Assembly: GCF_964355755.1 (NCBI RefSeq)
Contig: NC_092671.1
Location: forward strand, 131,001 to 195,000
Length of the DNA: 64,000 nucleotides
Origin: Antedon mediterranea
Lineage: Eukaryota; Echinodermata; Crinoidea; Comatulida; Antedonidae
Reading direction: 5' to 3'
Part shown: positions 10,826-22,255 of the stretch, piece by piece
Numbering within the stretch: position 1 is the stretch's first letter
Layout: each line of letters opens with the position of its first letter
Made by a program: the position numbers and the translations under genes
The notes under the pieces: model-generated
Seen by the model: only the letters and a program-made list of their open reading frames with translations
Databases searched by the model: none
What the model was told of the DNA's origin: nothing

Positions 10826-12337
10826 GGGTGTGTAGAAAGCGACGACCTCGAATTGGACGACCCCAACGACTCGGGCGACCTCGAATTGAACGACCTCGAA
10901 TTGAACGACCCATAACACGAAACCGACGACCCCTATAGCCTAGCCTAGCCTAGGCCTAAGTGTGGTATAACATCCCGAAGCCGAACATAGCCAAAGATCT
11001 TTAAACTATACCTTATTATATACTCGCAAGCAAGCAATTGATTGGAAAAAATACAGAAATATCGCCATTTGATACTGATTGCGTCGACACGAACAAACGA
11101 AAAGATATGGAACGCCAAGAGTGCATCAATAAAACTGCATTCGACATATTAAAAATAAATTAAAAAGAAATAAGTATTATACAATACATGGTTAAACCAT
11201 GTAATTACATACTACAATTTTGTTAGTTTGAAACAGCAAAGGAACTTGTAGTCATATTTAATAATTTAATTGTTTTTAATCTTTCAAGGTAAAAATGCAG
11301 TGCACTCCATAATATTTTTCTCGCGTGTATGCCTACCACGTAAAATCACGTTGTCTCTCAGGACTATTATATTGATATTCTTCGAATGAGGTTAAATAAT
11401 TATTATTTTTTATTTACTATCTTTTAATATCATATTTTATTGAATTTTACAATGTTAATACACAATTATTTTACTTCAACTGCCGCCTGAGGGGGCAACA
11501 TGTTTACGTCATTTTTGGCAAAAAACGATCATTTTCGGTCATGTTTTAGGCCTTATATTTTGGAATCTACAAGTCAGATATTCATAATTATTTCTCTTTA
11601 ATTATAATATTTAATAATATATACTAAAAACCGTGATATATAAACTTTGGAATATACATCGTTATATCTAATAATTAATATAAATAGAACTTCTATTAAA
11701 TAGAAACGAGCACCGGCGAAAGTATTAAGCATTTGGCGTTTCATAGAAAATAACGTTTTTCTGGCGGCGCCTCAACTTGTCGGCGGCTCAACTTGGCCTA
11801 ATCCTGCATGGGGAAAGCCATAAGAAAGCTTTACATTTCACACATGCATTGTATACGGTCAAACCATGGAGGTATAAAAATATTTTTACCAAACCATGGA
11901 GCTGGTCAAACCATGGTCAAACCATGGAGTAATTACTCCATGGTCAAACCTTACCTGCCGCTGAAAAGAGGCCTGGTTTGCCATGTTTATGATATTTCGT
12001 GTGCTAATCGAGTCGAATGCAGTTTTAATGATGCACTCTTGGCGTTCCATATCTGTTCGTTTGTTCGTGTCGACACATTCAGTATCAAATGGCGATATTT
12101 CTGTATTTTTTCAATCAATTGCTTGCTTGCGAGTATTATATAAGGTATGGTTTAAAGATCTTTGGTTATGTTCGGCTTCGGGATGTTATACCATACTTAG
12201 GCCTAGGCTAGGCTAGGCTATTATAGGGGTCGTCGGTTTCGTGTTATGGGTCGTCCAATTCTAGGTCGTCCAATTCGAGGTCGCCCGGGTCGTTGGGTGG
12301 GGTCGTCCAATTCGAGGTCGTCGCTTTCTACACACCC
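10826..12337. mobile_element. Long-TIR foldback element with 10-bp target duplication (Mutator-like candidate)
   Basis: The left terminus GGGTGTGTAGAAAGCGACGA is perfectly inverted at the right terminus. Identical 10-bp flanks GATGTTACTC lie at 10816-10825 and 12338-12347. The inverted arms extend about 325 bp each (10826-11150 against 12008-12337) with high similarity, including a CAAGCAAGCAATTGATTG block and an AGCCTAGCCTAG run. Within the arms the motif CGACCTCGAATTGGACGACC is repeated. A 9-10 bp duplication with long terminal inverted repeats is characteristic of Mutator-like elements, but no transposase is present, so the class is an inference. Short frames in the arms encode repetitive Arg/Gly peptides and are not genes. 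Confidence 0.85.
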
Positions 12338-12484
12338 GATGTTACTCACCCTGTCTTTGATACCCTTGTTACCTGCAGATCAGGTAGATTAGGCCTACTC
12401 CACCCCAAAGTCAAAACAAACAGATTTAGAAACACACATATTCCATCAGCTATCAGGTTGTATAATAGAGATTTTAAACGTTAG
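12338..12484 (+). pseudogene. C-terminal piece of split reverse transcriptase ORF
   Basis: Reading resumes with DVTHPVF, then a SGRLGLLHPK-like segment and TNRFRNTHIPSAIRLYN, ending at a TAG. This is the conserved C-terminal block of the same retrotransposon family seen at 3213-4157 and completes the element broken at 10825. Confidence 0.75.
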
Positions 12485-12602
12485 TCCGCTTATTACTCAT
12501 GTTTCTGTTAGTTCCTGTTTATTATTAATTTTAGTTTTGTAATTTATGTTATATTCATACTAACTCAAGTATTGCCGTTTTGCCGTTTTAACAATGACGT
12601 TT

Positions 12603-12798
12603 TATCGTATCGTATCGTAACATCTTATAATCCTGTTTATTTTTGTTCTGCTGTGCTTTTTATATTTCTTGTTTATAGTATTTAATTACCGTATCTTATC
12701 GTATTATCGTATCATATCGTATTATCGTATCGTATCGTAACATCTTATAATCCTGTTCATTTTTGTTCTGCTGTGCTTTATATTTCTTGTATGTAGTA
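12603..12798. repeat. Duplicated retrotransposon 3' tail, ~78-bp unit at 120-bp offset
   Basis: Positions 12603-12680 and 12723-12798 share TATCGTATCGTATCGTAACA followed by CTTATAATCCTGTT and GTTCTGCTGTGCTTT. A run of TATCG-type repeats lies between them. This may be two tails in tandem or a duplicated tail. Confidence 0.7.
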
Positions 12799-12799
12799 T

Positions 12800-14607
12800 T
12801 TTATAACAGCCATTCCCCTGTGACTTAAACTATTATTGTTTGTATACATGCTGGGTACTTGTTCAATTATCCTTCGTTAGAGATATACTGTACTTCTGAG
12901 TACAGTAAGGTGAAACCTAGTACGAATTCATTATTTTAATAAAACCAATTACCAGCTAGCTGTATTTATAAATTAAAACACTATTCGTATCTCGCACATC
13001 AAAGCCGGTGCTTACTGGTTCATTTACATACATGTAACACATTGAATTTATTATAGGCACTGTTTAATAATGAAGATTGAATATTTTATGATATTTCCGT
13101 GCTCTGTTCATAAACATCATTATTCACTAATACAAAATTGTGAGAATTTACATAATATTAATGGAACATAGTAACGATAAAAGATACATATTTATTTAAT
13201 TTGAACAAAGAAACACAGCGCTTATTGACATAATTATGTATCAATCGCTTACATTTTTGTTTTCCTTCCTTAGGTAAACATAACATGGTTGCAAACAATC
13301 ATTGTTTTTGCCTTGCAATATCATCATCAACACATGCTTTAAATGATGGTAATTTATTATAGCCATGACTTATTATTTTATAGGCCATTCATCGTTATTT
13401 TGGAATTAAATTAATTAATACCACTTAATAATAAGCTACTGATACTGTCAGTGAAACTTTATACCGTTATTAATTTTAACGATACCTATTATTACAGATA
13501 TATTTATGCAAGAAATGTTGTAATAATCCCAAATGATTGTATATTATTTTATTAATGCTATTAGGCTATGCATGAATCATGCGCAAAATTAAGTTTCACA
13601 TTCCATATAATTTATAATTTGACTCAAAATCTTGTAATGATAGACAAACACGACAATTTATAATAACAATTTTTAAAATAAAATAATTATTGGAATTCGT
13701 ATTATTCGTAAAAACATAAATTAATTGTACAAGTGTCAATATAATCTAGAACTCTAAGTTACAATACAATAAATTGATAATTGGGAGTACTTTGAAGCAG
13801 AAATCAATTACTGTTTACAAAATGTATAAAATACGATTTCTTAGAAAGAAGGACAGACTAAAATAAAACTTAAGTTGTTTTTATCATTTGTATTAATAAA
13901 TAATATCCATAGGTCATAATCATTAGAGAGCGTGAAATCATGTTCTATGTTTCTTGATTCTTCTTTTGTCAAAAAGTTCAGTTCAATACAAAATTGTTAA
14001 TATCTTCAAATTCACCATTGTTACAATGTGCGCACACACATCAGTTCAACCACTTTTTTTACAATCATCTTTAAACATTAAACTGGCACCATAACATTTG
14101 TTTAGTGAAGAAGATACTTTGCAATACAATTTTTGTTGTAACTTATTTGACCACTCTGATTTATATGATTCTGACAAAGGCCATGTTCAATATTCTAACT
14201 GAAAATGATGTGAATGCCAGATTAAATACAGACATTAAATACATTATCATAAGATCATCATCAATTGTACATTTTGTCAAGTGCATCAACACATATACTT
14301 TATTATTTATATTTTAAGTGGCAGTTACTGAAGTTACAGTTTGTTGCATACTATTATCCATTTCTATAATAGACAAAAGGACCCAGCCAAGATCATCATA
14401 AAGGGTTTCACTGAGTGTATACCGTGGGGCATTTAGAAAATAACGTGCCATATGTAGTTCAAGCCTTTCAATTATTATACCAAACACACTTACATTCTAA
14501 TATTGATTGATGGAAGTACAATTCTTTCAAAGTATATTACAATAGTACATTCTATAAAAAATATCTAGATTATTAAACTGTTTAGACGTGGTGTTCGTTC
14601 ATATTGG
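12800..14607. other. AT-rich non-coding interval
   Basis: No exon, RNA gene or repeat structure stands out. A 70-codon frame at 14105-14317 has AT-driven composition and no recognisable family. Confidence 0.4.
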
Positions 14608-14912
14608 TTAATAATAATAATAATAACAGGATTTTTATAGCGCACATACCACTCAAGAGTGCTCAAGGCGCATTCAAAAAAATAAAACAAATCATACAAA
14701 TTCCCGACAAATAAAATGCAATTTCTTTGGAGGGTCCCCATCCGTTCTCGTTCTGTCGCGGTCTCGGACCCCTACATAGGTGACCAAACAAAGGAACAGG
14801 ATACACATTTGCCTTGCCACAGACGACCGGGTGCTCAGAGACAACAACCAAGACAGAGGCACCCCAAAGATAATGCTGGTCAGGAAAAAGTATACTATAC
14901 AATTCTAGAACT

Positions 14913-15368
14913 TTAAGAAACCTCATGATTTCCATATGCCTTAATGAATAAATGTGTTTTTAATAATTTTTTAAAAGTATCAACAGTTTTGCAAAATCTG
15001 ATAGAGCTCGGTAGAGCATTCCATAGACGAGGAGCAGTAACGGTGAAAGCTCTGTCTCCCCATGAGTGGTGAGACTTAGGTTGATGTAGAAGCACCGTAT
15101 CACTAGAACGCAGATTCCGTCTGGGAACATACAGCCTAAGCATGTCAGAAATATATTCAGGAGCCATGCCATTAATAGACTTAAAAACAAAGAGTAATAT
15201 TTTAAAAACAATGCGGTACCTAACAGGAAGCCAATGCCAAGTTTCCAAGGTATTTGATATGTGTGCATATCTTGGTAGTTTTTTAACAACTCGTGCCGCT
15301 GTATTTTGAATCAGCTGAAGCCTGTGGAGTTGTTTTTGTGGTAGCCCATATAGCAATGAGTTTCCCAT
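14913..15368 (-). pseudogene. L2-like ORF2 C-terminal region
   Basis: The frame begins with LQLIQNTAARVV, followed by HWLPVRYRIVFKIL and NLRSSD, and ends with RLWNALPSSIR and FKKLLKTHLF motifs. This is the standard order of the region after the RT thumb in L2/CR1 proteins. It is uninterrupted here but frameshifted from the upstream RT piece near 15311-15370. Confidence 0.8.
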
Positions 15369-15700
15369 ATACAGTCGTGAAGTGACAACAGCATGAACAA
15401 GTTGTTTAGCTGCTGCCTCATTAATAAACTTTCGAAAGACGACGTAGAAATAGTTGTTGAGATATGAGAAATCAAAGTCAGCAGCTTTGATCCAAAGAGA
15501 ATATATTCTGTTTTTTCATCATTTAATTTAAGAAAATTGTTTTTCATCCAGACACGCAATTCATGGATACAATGTTGGAGCAGTTCCAAAGAAATGTCAA
15601 TGTGTGTCATTGTAGGTTTAAAAGAAATATAAATCTGAGTATCATCAGCGTAAACATGATAGTACAGATCATATTTAATAATGATATCCCGTATTGGGTG
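15369..15700 (-). pseudogene. L2-like RT palm fragment with YADD box
   Basis: The catalytic YADD box is encoded at about 15641-15652, preceded by a FTIYLHPI-like segment and followed by an LNDEKTEYILFGS-like motif. The expected GVPQGS-type block between the upstream piece and this one is absent. A short deletion or frame break near 15700-15730 therefore removed a conserved part of the palm. Confidence 0.75.
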
Positions 15701-16607
15701 TAAATAAATTGTGAACCATTGAGATAGCATCACCAATACATACGTGTTGAGGCCTTTTTTCCAAATATGACCGACACCAATCAAGTGCTTTTCCTTCAAT
15801 ACCAATATACGTACTGAGTCTATTTAACAACACGGAATGGTCAACCGTATCAAATGCTGCACTTAAGTCTAATAATACTAGAGCAGTTAGCTTTCCATCA
15901 TCCATTGCACGTAGGATATCGTTATTTACACGAAGTAGTGCAGTTTCAGTACTATGATGCACTTTATAGGCAGATTGATACGGATCAAGTAGACTATGGT
16001 TTTGTACATGCGACAATATCCGTTTAGGAACAACCTTCTCAATTATTTTTCCTAAAAAACTAAGATTCGAGATAGGTCTGTAGTTTTTCAGAATCTCGGT
16101 ATCTAGACCTATTTTGTTCAATGTGGGTCGAACATGAGTGACTTTAAGAGACTCTGGGAAAGAACCACTTTCAAGAGACTTATTTACAATATGTGTGATT
16201 AATGGAATAAATGCAGAAGTACATTTCAGTGAAGTTGGTACCGGGTCAAGTGCACACGATTTTGAGGGAGAATTTTTGACAATATTTAGAATTTCCTCCT
16301 CACTTGCAGGTTCGAACTGAGAAAGCTGTATGGACCTAGTTAAATCATAAGATTTATTTATATTTATACATTTATCAGAAGCAGTTGTAACTTCTGCAGT
16401 ATTTTCATTTTCTAGTGAATCACGAATTGATTTAATTTTATTTATAAAAAATACAGAATATCTTTCAGCAAGAGCTTCATCTGAGACAGACGAAGGAAGG
16501 ACTGATGACTTGGAACGATGTAAAAGTTTATTTACTAAATCAAAAAGTTTCTTTTGATCACCTGTCACTAACCAGACTAGAGTAATACCGCGTCTTGGCC
16601 TTTTCAA
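15701..16607 (-). pseudogene. L2-like RT fingers/palm fragment
   Basis: Motifs in order: NYRPISNLSFLGKIIEK, a QSAYKVHHSTETALL block, LVLLDLSAAFDTVDHS (first catalytic Asp) and ALDWCRSYL. Order and spacing fit the N-terminal half of an L2/CR1 reverse transcriptase. Its frame ends soon after IGDAIS, where the GVPQGS block should follow. The upstream boundary at 16607 is a frameshift in the linker that joins the endonuclease. Confidence 0.85.
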
Positions 16608-16670
16608 TCAGTCCATTTACAATACATCTTTGGTCACAGTATTCCTGTCTATCCTTAAGAAACTTTGATT

Positions 16671-17370
16671 TCATCCACTTACGTTCAAGTTGACGACGTA
16701 ATTTCCTTTCAGATCGAATTTCATCTGTATACCACGGTTTAGCTTCCTTTTGCCTAATTGTTTTTTTTTCTGAACTGGCGCATGTAAATCAAGTACAGCT
16801 CTGAGATGAGAATAGTTTTCTACACTATCTTCAAGAATCACACTTACATCGGTTATATTAGACACACACGCTTGAATGTCATTTTGGAATTTCTCAATAT
16901 CAATTTGTTTTAGGTTGCGACTTTTCCTTACAGTTTTACGGGTTGTGGGCCGTTTAAGATCAAACTTGCAAAATATGGCAACATGATCTGACAGGCCAGG
17001 ATGTATCTTAACATCCGGGAGCAGTAGATCATCTCTAGTGATTATAAGGTTAAGGCAGTGCCCACTAGAGTGTGTGGGTTCATTTATATGCTGCTGGAGA
17101 CCAAACGATCTAAGCAGTGTTTTAAATCTATTTGCTGCCACATTTTTAGTATTATCCATGTGGATATTAAAATCTCCACAAAAGACAATTTCAGCCGAAA
17201 AGAGAATATAGTCAAACAACATTTTTCAAAATCATTGAGGAATTCTGTAACAGACAAGGTTGGTGGTCGATATATGTTAACTAAACGAAGAGATATTATT
17301 ATTATTATATATATTTTATCTACAGAATGGAATTGATTCAGTAATGTTACTTTCGTCAATTTAAATGTAC
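16671..17370 (-). pseudogene. L2-like apurinic-type endonuclease remnant
   Basis: It carries a VNIYRPP motif (about 17270), then FCGDFNIHMD, TLLRSFGLQQHINEPTH, LNLIITRDD and LSDHVAIFCKF, the hallmark blocks of the AP-like endonuclease of non-LTR elements. A short ATT-type repeat near 17295-17315 and a frameshift near 17200 break the frame. The N-terminal strands of the domain are missing, consistent with 5' truncation. Confidence 0.8.
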
Positions 17371-17400
17371 ACGAGAACACATCAATGCATAAATATACCT

Positions 17401-18365
17401 ATCCAGGGTAGCGGAGGGCGCGCTCTACATTGAAATTAATAGCACAGCCCCTAGATCCGTTGATATCTCATAGTGTACTAGTATACACTCTCCAATTCTA
17501 TTATGTAGTTTGTTGATGTAACTCCAGACCTGTTTGTAATGTGAAATTAGTTTACGACGCCAAACAAAATCTAACTTATTCCGATTGTCAAGACAAATCA
17601 AATTGGCTTGAGTCGTGAAGTAGGGTATATATTTATCTTTTAAGCATATTTTTTTATTTCAGTTTTTATCCTATATTATTACTGGTTTCTAATACAGAAA
17701 TTTAATATTGTTAACATTTAAACAATGTTCTAATTATTCTCATGAGTCAATTGAAATATTCAATTTCATTTAGTGTAGTGTTGTAATTAGTCCTAATGTC
17801 TTTCTTATGGTTGCAAATGTGCGTTGTCAGTAAAGTTTAATCAAGTAATTGTCTTTAATGAACGTTCAAATGGCGTGGTTAATTCAGTAACAGAAAGAGA
17901 TGGTCAAACTGTACAAAATGATTGATACAGTAATTGTATTTCACAGTCATATTTCTTCTGATTGGCTTTAAGTTGTTTTTAAGTCATCATACTTAAATTG
18001 TAATTTAGTACTTATATATAACTGTGCCATACTCAACTTACTCTGCTCAGATTAGGTAATAAATGCACGCACGAATTATACATAATGTTGGAAGTGGGTT
18101 GCTAATAAAATACGCTTTCAGTTTAAAAGGATATGCTTAACTTAGATTGCAGCCATAATAATACATATCCTGTCTGGATTTAATCAAATTGCTGGTTGAC
18201 AATTTTTGATAATAATCAAAATCTTCAGGTTAGATTTCGAAAAATTCAAATTCAAAAACTGTTATTGTCCAATATTCATAAAAATAAAAAATTGGAAATT
18301 TGTTGATTGACAAACTAAACACACGGAACAAGCACAATATATAACAAGGCCATATAGATGGCTGC
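17401..18365. other. Non-coding interval
   Basis: No supported gene or repeat. The sequence is AT-rich apart from a short GGAGGGCGCGCTC block near 17412. Confidence 0.4.
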
Positions 18366-20267
18366 AGTCGCGTGCTCAAGTTGGTGTTTACCGACCGACC
18401 GACCAACTGACCGACCGACCAACCGACCGACCGACCAACCGATCGACCAACCGACTGAAATTGCTGAACATGTTTAAAGACACCTTCCCTACGTTTTAGA
18501 ACTACTTTAAAGGCCAGGTGCGGGCAAACAATTTCTATTGATCATACATTCCAATAATTATCGATCTATAGTTTCCCCTATGTTTCATAATTTTTGGGAT
18601 TTTATTTGTGTTACACGAGCTTGTTGAAAATAAGCACTTTCATATCAGTGGGGGGATAGTTCAAATTACACAGTAAAATCTCTATTCTTTTGTACACAAA
18701 TTTTGTAAATAGAGAGGCATTTTAAAAAGCTATGAAAAATAAATGGTGTGGTAAAAAATGTTATCAGATGACTAAATATAGGTAATATAACTTGAATATT
18801 ACATTTCTGATATTTTTATTCAACTTCAGATTTTTATTTTCATGCTATAGCAAAAATTATCCACCATCTTTTTTCACCGTCTAGGGAGTCACCAGACATG
18901 TTAATTACATTAGGTTAACTACCGAACTACTGAAAAAAAGTCTTCCTGGTTTTGATGGAAGAATTTTGCCAAATTTTGTATTTGACCATATTAAGGGAAA
19001 TTCATGTTTTTTCGTCTCGATTTCTGTTACAAATATTTGATTTATGTACAATTAACCAACTATTATATTTAAAATTCATGCCTGTACCTGAGCTTTAAGG
19101 TCACAAACTATATTTAATGTAAAAATAATACTATATGGTTCTATTGCGATAACTTTTTTCGTCTTTAAATAGTTAAAAATGTGAAAAATAAGTCGATTCT
19201 AATAATTATAGCGGCCCGCTATAAATCCCAAAAATGCATTGCGCGCGGATTGATATTTTTGTTTTTCTTCTGTAATTCACCCACTTTTCGATCGATCGTG
19301 AGGCCAAATAAAAACAAATGGAAGACTCCTAACTTGTCAGCGAAAATGCCAGGTTTTCCCCAATTTGTATCAACGGAATCTGAAAAAAATTGAAAGACAA
19401 TTAATGCAGCAACTATACGACGTCAGGCTAGGTATATAGCTAGCGTACGATGTTCGTACGTTACCGATGTTTACCAGCTAGGCCTACAAAACTAAGCCTA
19501 GAGACCGTCCACGAGAGGTCAATCGCCGCGAGCTACTTAAGTAGTGCATTGTTTCTCACTTTTTATCCTAATTTACCATAAAACGTACATTTAAGACAAG
19601 GAATGACCTGGTTTAATGTTTTTAAAGTAATATATATGTATTATTTTTACAAAACGTCACAAATTGTATGGAAGGTGTCTTTAACAATGTTGAAAATGTT
19701 TAAAATTAAAACATTGATATTTTTTTTAATTTACACGTGCGTAGTCTATCACTTTTGACGTGCTCGTTTAACGTAATTTCGAGTTGAAAAATAAGTCAAG
19801 AAAACAGAAATCTGGAAAAAATAGTGCGTATTATCATTTAACGCGCAGTACGCGTGCAAAAACCTGCGCACTCATGGCAATTTTTTCAACGCTTAAACGT
19901 ACTCTTATTTCATCGAAAATTAATTTTGACAATTTAAAAAATTTTAATTAGCGCGCGTACGCATGCGTTACATGCGCTACGCACGTAATTGTATTGCCAT
20001 ATGATGATTTATGGCCTGAAATTTATTGAGTACCAAATTTAATTTAATTGTTTTCGTTAAATCGTGCGTAGACCGCGTAATTTATTATTGCGCACCGTGA
20101 AAACATAACCACATCGATTCCGGGCCATAAGGAATATAATGTGAAAAATTGACTTAGCTAGATTAAACTGATATCAAGATAAGGTCTTATACAAGTTAGT
20201 GTTTACCGACCAACCGACCAACCAACCGACCGACATAGTGAGCTGGGGAGTCGCGTTGCACGCGACT
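18366..20267 (+). mobile_element. Interspersed element with CCGACC tandem ends and 3' hairpin
   Basis: The left end has AGTCGCGTGC at 18366 and the right end its inverse GCACGCGACT at 20258-20267. Next to both ends, in the same orientation, is a GTGTTTACCGACC block followed by degenerate CCGACCAA tetranucleotide-type repeats (18390-18455 and 20197-20235). The right end forms a perfect hairpin, AGTCGCGT-TGC-ACGCGACT (20249-20267). The middle (about 19100-19640) recurs inverted at 32810-33420, so this is a dispersed family. Short subterminal inverted repeats, simple repeats and a 3' hairpin resemble Helentron-associated non-autonomous elements, but that assignment is tentative. Confidence 0.55.
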
Positions 20268-20751
20268 AAATATGTAATAAAATTGATTAAAAATCTGTAA
20301 TGAGATGAAATGGAAGAATTGCATTTTAATATCATTTTAAAAAGATTATCTATTGCACATCTTATTATATGTCATGAACAAACGAATTATGATACCTAGT
20401 AGTTCTTGATAGGATACTACACAATCGACAGCCTGAACGCAGTTGTTGATTGTACTCTGCAGCAAACAAGGGATGGCTGTGATTGAACATAATTCGCTTG
20501 ACCAGCGTTGTTACAATCGTTAATGTAGAAAACGCCAGCTAATGTCAAAACAATCGTTAATGTAGAACAATCCACCGCTTAAAAGAGGTGGTCATTTACA
20601 AGAGGTGTGGTCGTTAAGGGTGAGGTGATCCCTTACGAGAGATGGTCGATTATTAGAAGCGGTCCCTTAACAGATATTGCTTACGATTTGTGGTCGTTTT
20701 AGAAAGTTAGTTGCTTACGAGAGGTGGAAAGACTGATAACTACACTGTAAA

Positions 20752-22040
20752 AAATTCGAATTTTACACCATATTTTCGTGTAAAATAGTAAACTCTCCTT
20801 TTCCTTCAATTTTCGTGTAAGTTTTTAGGATTGTGAGTACCCCACAGTGGGAAACTATAATGTTTCCTTCTTTTGAAGTAATCTAATAAAGTTACACATT
20901 CGGCATGGGTAAAGTCCGACGGTTACACTACGAAAGGGGTAAACTTTCCCCGGAAAAGTTTCCCCCAATTGCGCGTGAATTTTATTACCCTGGATTCACA
21001 AGTAAGTGCGGAGGAAAGCATGCGATATGACGACTGTCGCGTGGAACAAGTCCATATTTTTAATAATAATTTTTATTTTGCATATAAGACCTATTTTTGT
21101 ATCAGAAAAACCTACTGTTTAATATACAGCCGAAGTAGATGTTATCAGTCATGGAATAAAAGATGAAAAAATAAGGTAAGCTTAAAAGTAGGCCCTAGGC
21201 CTAGGGCCTAGTTAAGTTTAGCCTAACTGGTGGGCTCACTGCTCTGTATGCGTCCAGTGCACGAGGGTACTATGAAGTGTAATCAACCTCGCCTAGAGGC
21301 TTGGTCTAGGCCTGATGACTTTTACATTGCTTAGCCTAGATTTCCGTATGAATACATTGTTTTTATAGTTATTTATTATTATTGTATGCCTAAATGTAGC
21401 CGACATGATCTAGCTCCGTTAGGTTGCTTTATCTTTGATTTAAATTGTATCTTGCAGGTGACGGTTTAAGTAATTTAATTGAAGAATGTTTAAACAAATG
21501 TCCAGCTCATTTTACTGCAGACCACGTTAATTTCTGTGTTTTTTTATGCAAGTAGGCCTAATACATTTTCATTAAAAATAAAAGATTTTAAAATAATATT
21601 TTAGAATAGAATAGTACAGGGTAGGCCATATTTAATAAACATTTTTGTTAGTTTGAATCCATTTTGTACCTCTGTAAATTTATGTTTAATTTTGATCAAT
21701 AACAAATCATGTGATTTCTTAAATATATTTTTCTATTTTGTTTCTGTTTTTTAGGAAAACCAACTTAAACCGACATTTTGATGTAACCAGGTTACCCAAA
21801 ATAGTTAGTTGCTACTTTGCTGCCACCAAAAATTGGTGTAAAAAACATTTCATTAAAAGTTGGGTATTGTAACCTGAAATACCCGGGTAAACTTAGTTTT
21901 CCCTGGCCAAGGAAAAATCCACTTTCCCAATTTTGGGTAACGTTTCTCAAGGGGGGAAATCAGAGTTTACTTCACTAATTGGTGGCAGCCTGGTAGCACC
22001 CACTTTTAGGGGAAAACTAAGCATGTATTTTTTAAGAAAA
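20752..22040. mobile_element. ~1.3-kb insertion within transposon copy A
   Basis: Boundaries come from comparison with copy B, where the sequences on either side (GAGGTGGAAAGACTGATA and GATCGATGC) are nearly adjacent. The segment starts near CACTGTAAAAAATTCG, contains several GGGTAAACTT and AATTGGTG blocks at both ends, and includes a GGCCCTAGGCCTAGGGCC palindrome near 21190. Terminal repeats and target duplication are not convincing, so the class is unknown. A 65-codon frame at 20969-21166 has no recognisable family. Confidence 0.55.
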
Positions 22041-22255
22041 GATCGATGCTTGCACATAATTTAGACATTTTTGTAAAATATATAACATTTTCTACATTAG
22101 CTGGCGATAGTAACTACATAAGCACTGGGAGGCAATTTTCGTTACTACATAAGCTGTTGACCGTTTCTACATAGCTGGTGTTGATTTTTATTTAATGCAT
22201 GAGCTGTTGGTGTTTCTACATAAGCTGGAGGTTTTACTACATAAGCGATCGATTG

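Larger units (their letters stand above)
8058..12620 (+). mobile_element. Rex1/CR1-like retrotransposon interrupted by two foldback elements
   Basis: Reverse-transcriptase coding begins abruptly near 8058 (5' truncation) with an LLFLDFSSAFNTV-like motif. It continues in broken frames to about 8790, resumes at about 10681-10825, and resumes again at 12338-12484, where the conserved C-terminal block ending SAIRLYN meets a stop. The three pieces align in order with the minus-strand copy at 3213-4157, so this is one element split by insertions at 8792-10680 and 10826-12337. The 3' non-coding tail reaches an ATCGT-type repeat near 12603-12618. Confidence 0.8.
14608..17400 (-). mobile_element. L2/CR1-like non-LTR retrotransposon, decayed
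   Basis: On the minus strand the order is AP-endonuclease remnant (about 17370-16900), linker, reverse transcriptase (about 16400-15500), C-terminal domain (15368-14913), 3' UTR, and a tail with GCGCCTTGAGCACTC, CTATAAAAATCCTG and then a TAT/ATT repeat at 14609-14626. This 3' structure and the LSAAFDTVDH and YADD motifs are characteristic of the L2/CR1 group. The 5' end is truncated within the endonuclease. Several frameshifts and an internal deletion make it inactive. Confidence 0.85.

Noticed and set aside
10686-10913. Minus-strand frame encoding an Arg/Gly-rich repeat
   Set aside because: It lies in the terminal inverted repeat of the Mutator-like candidate and translates repeated CGACCTCGAATT motifs.
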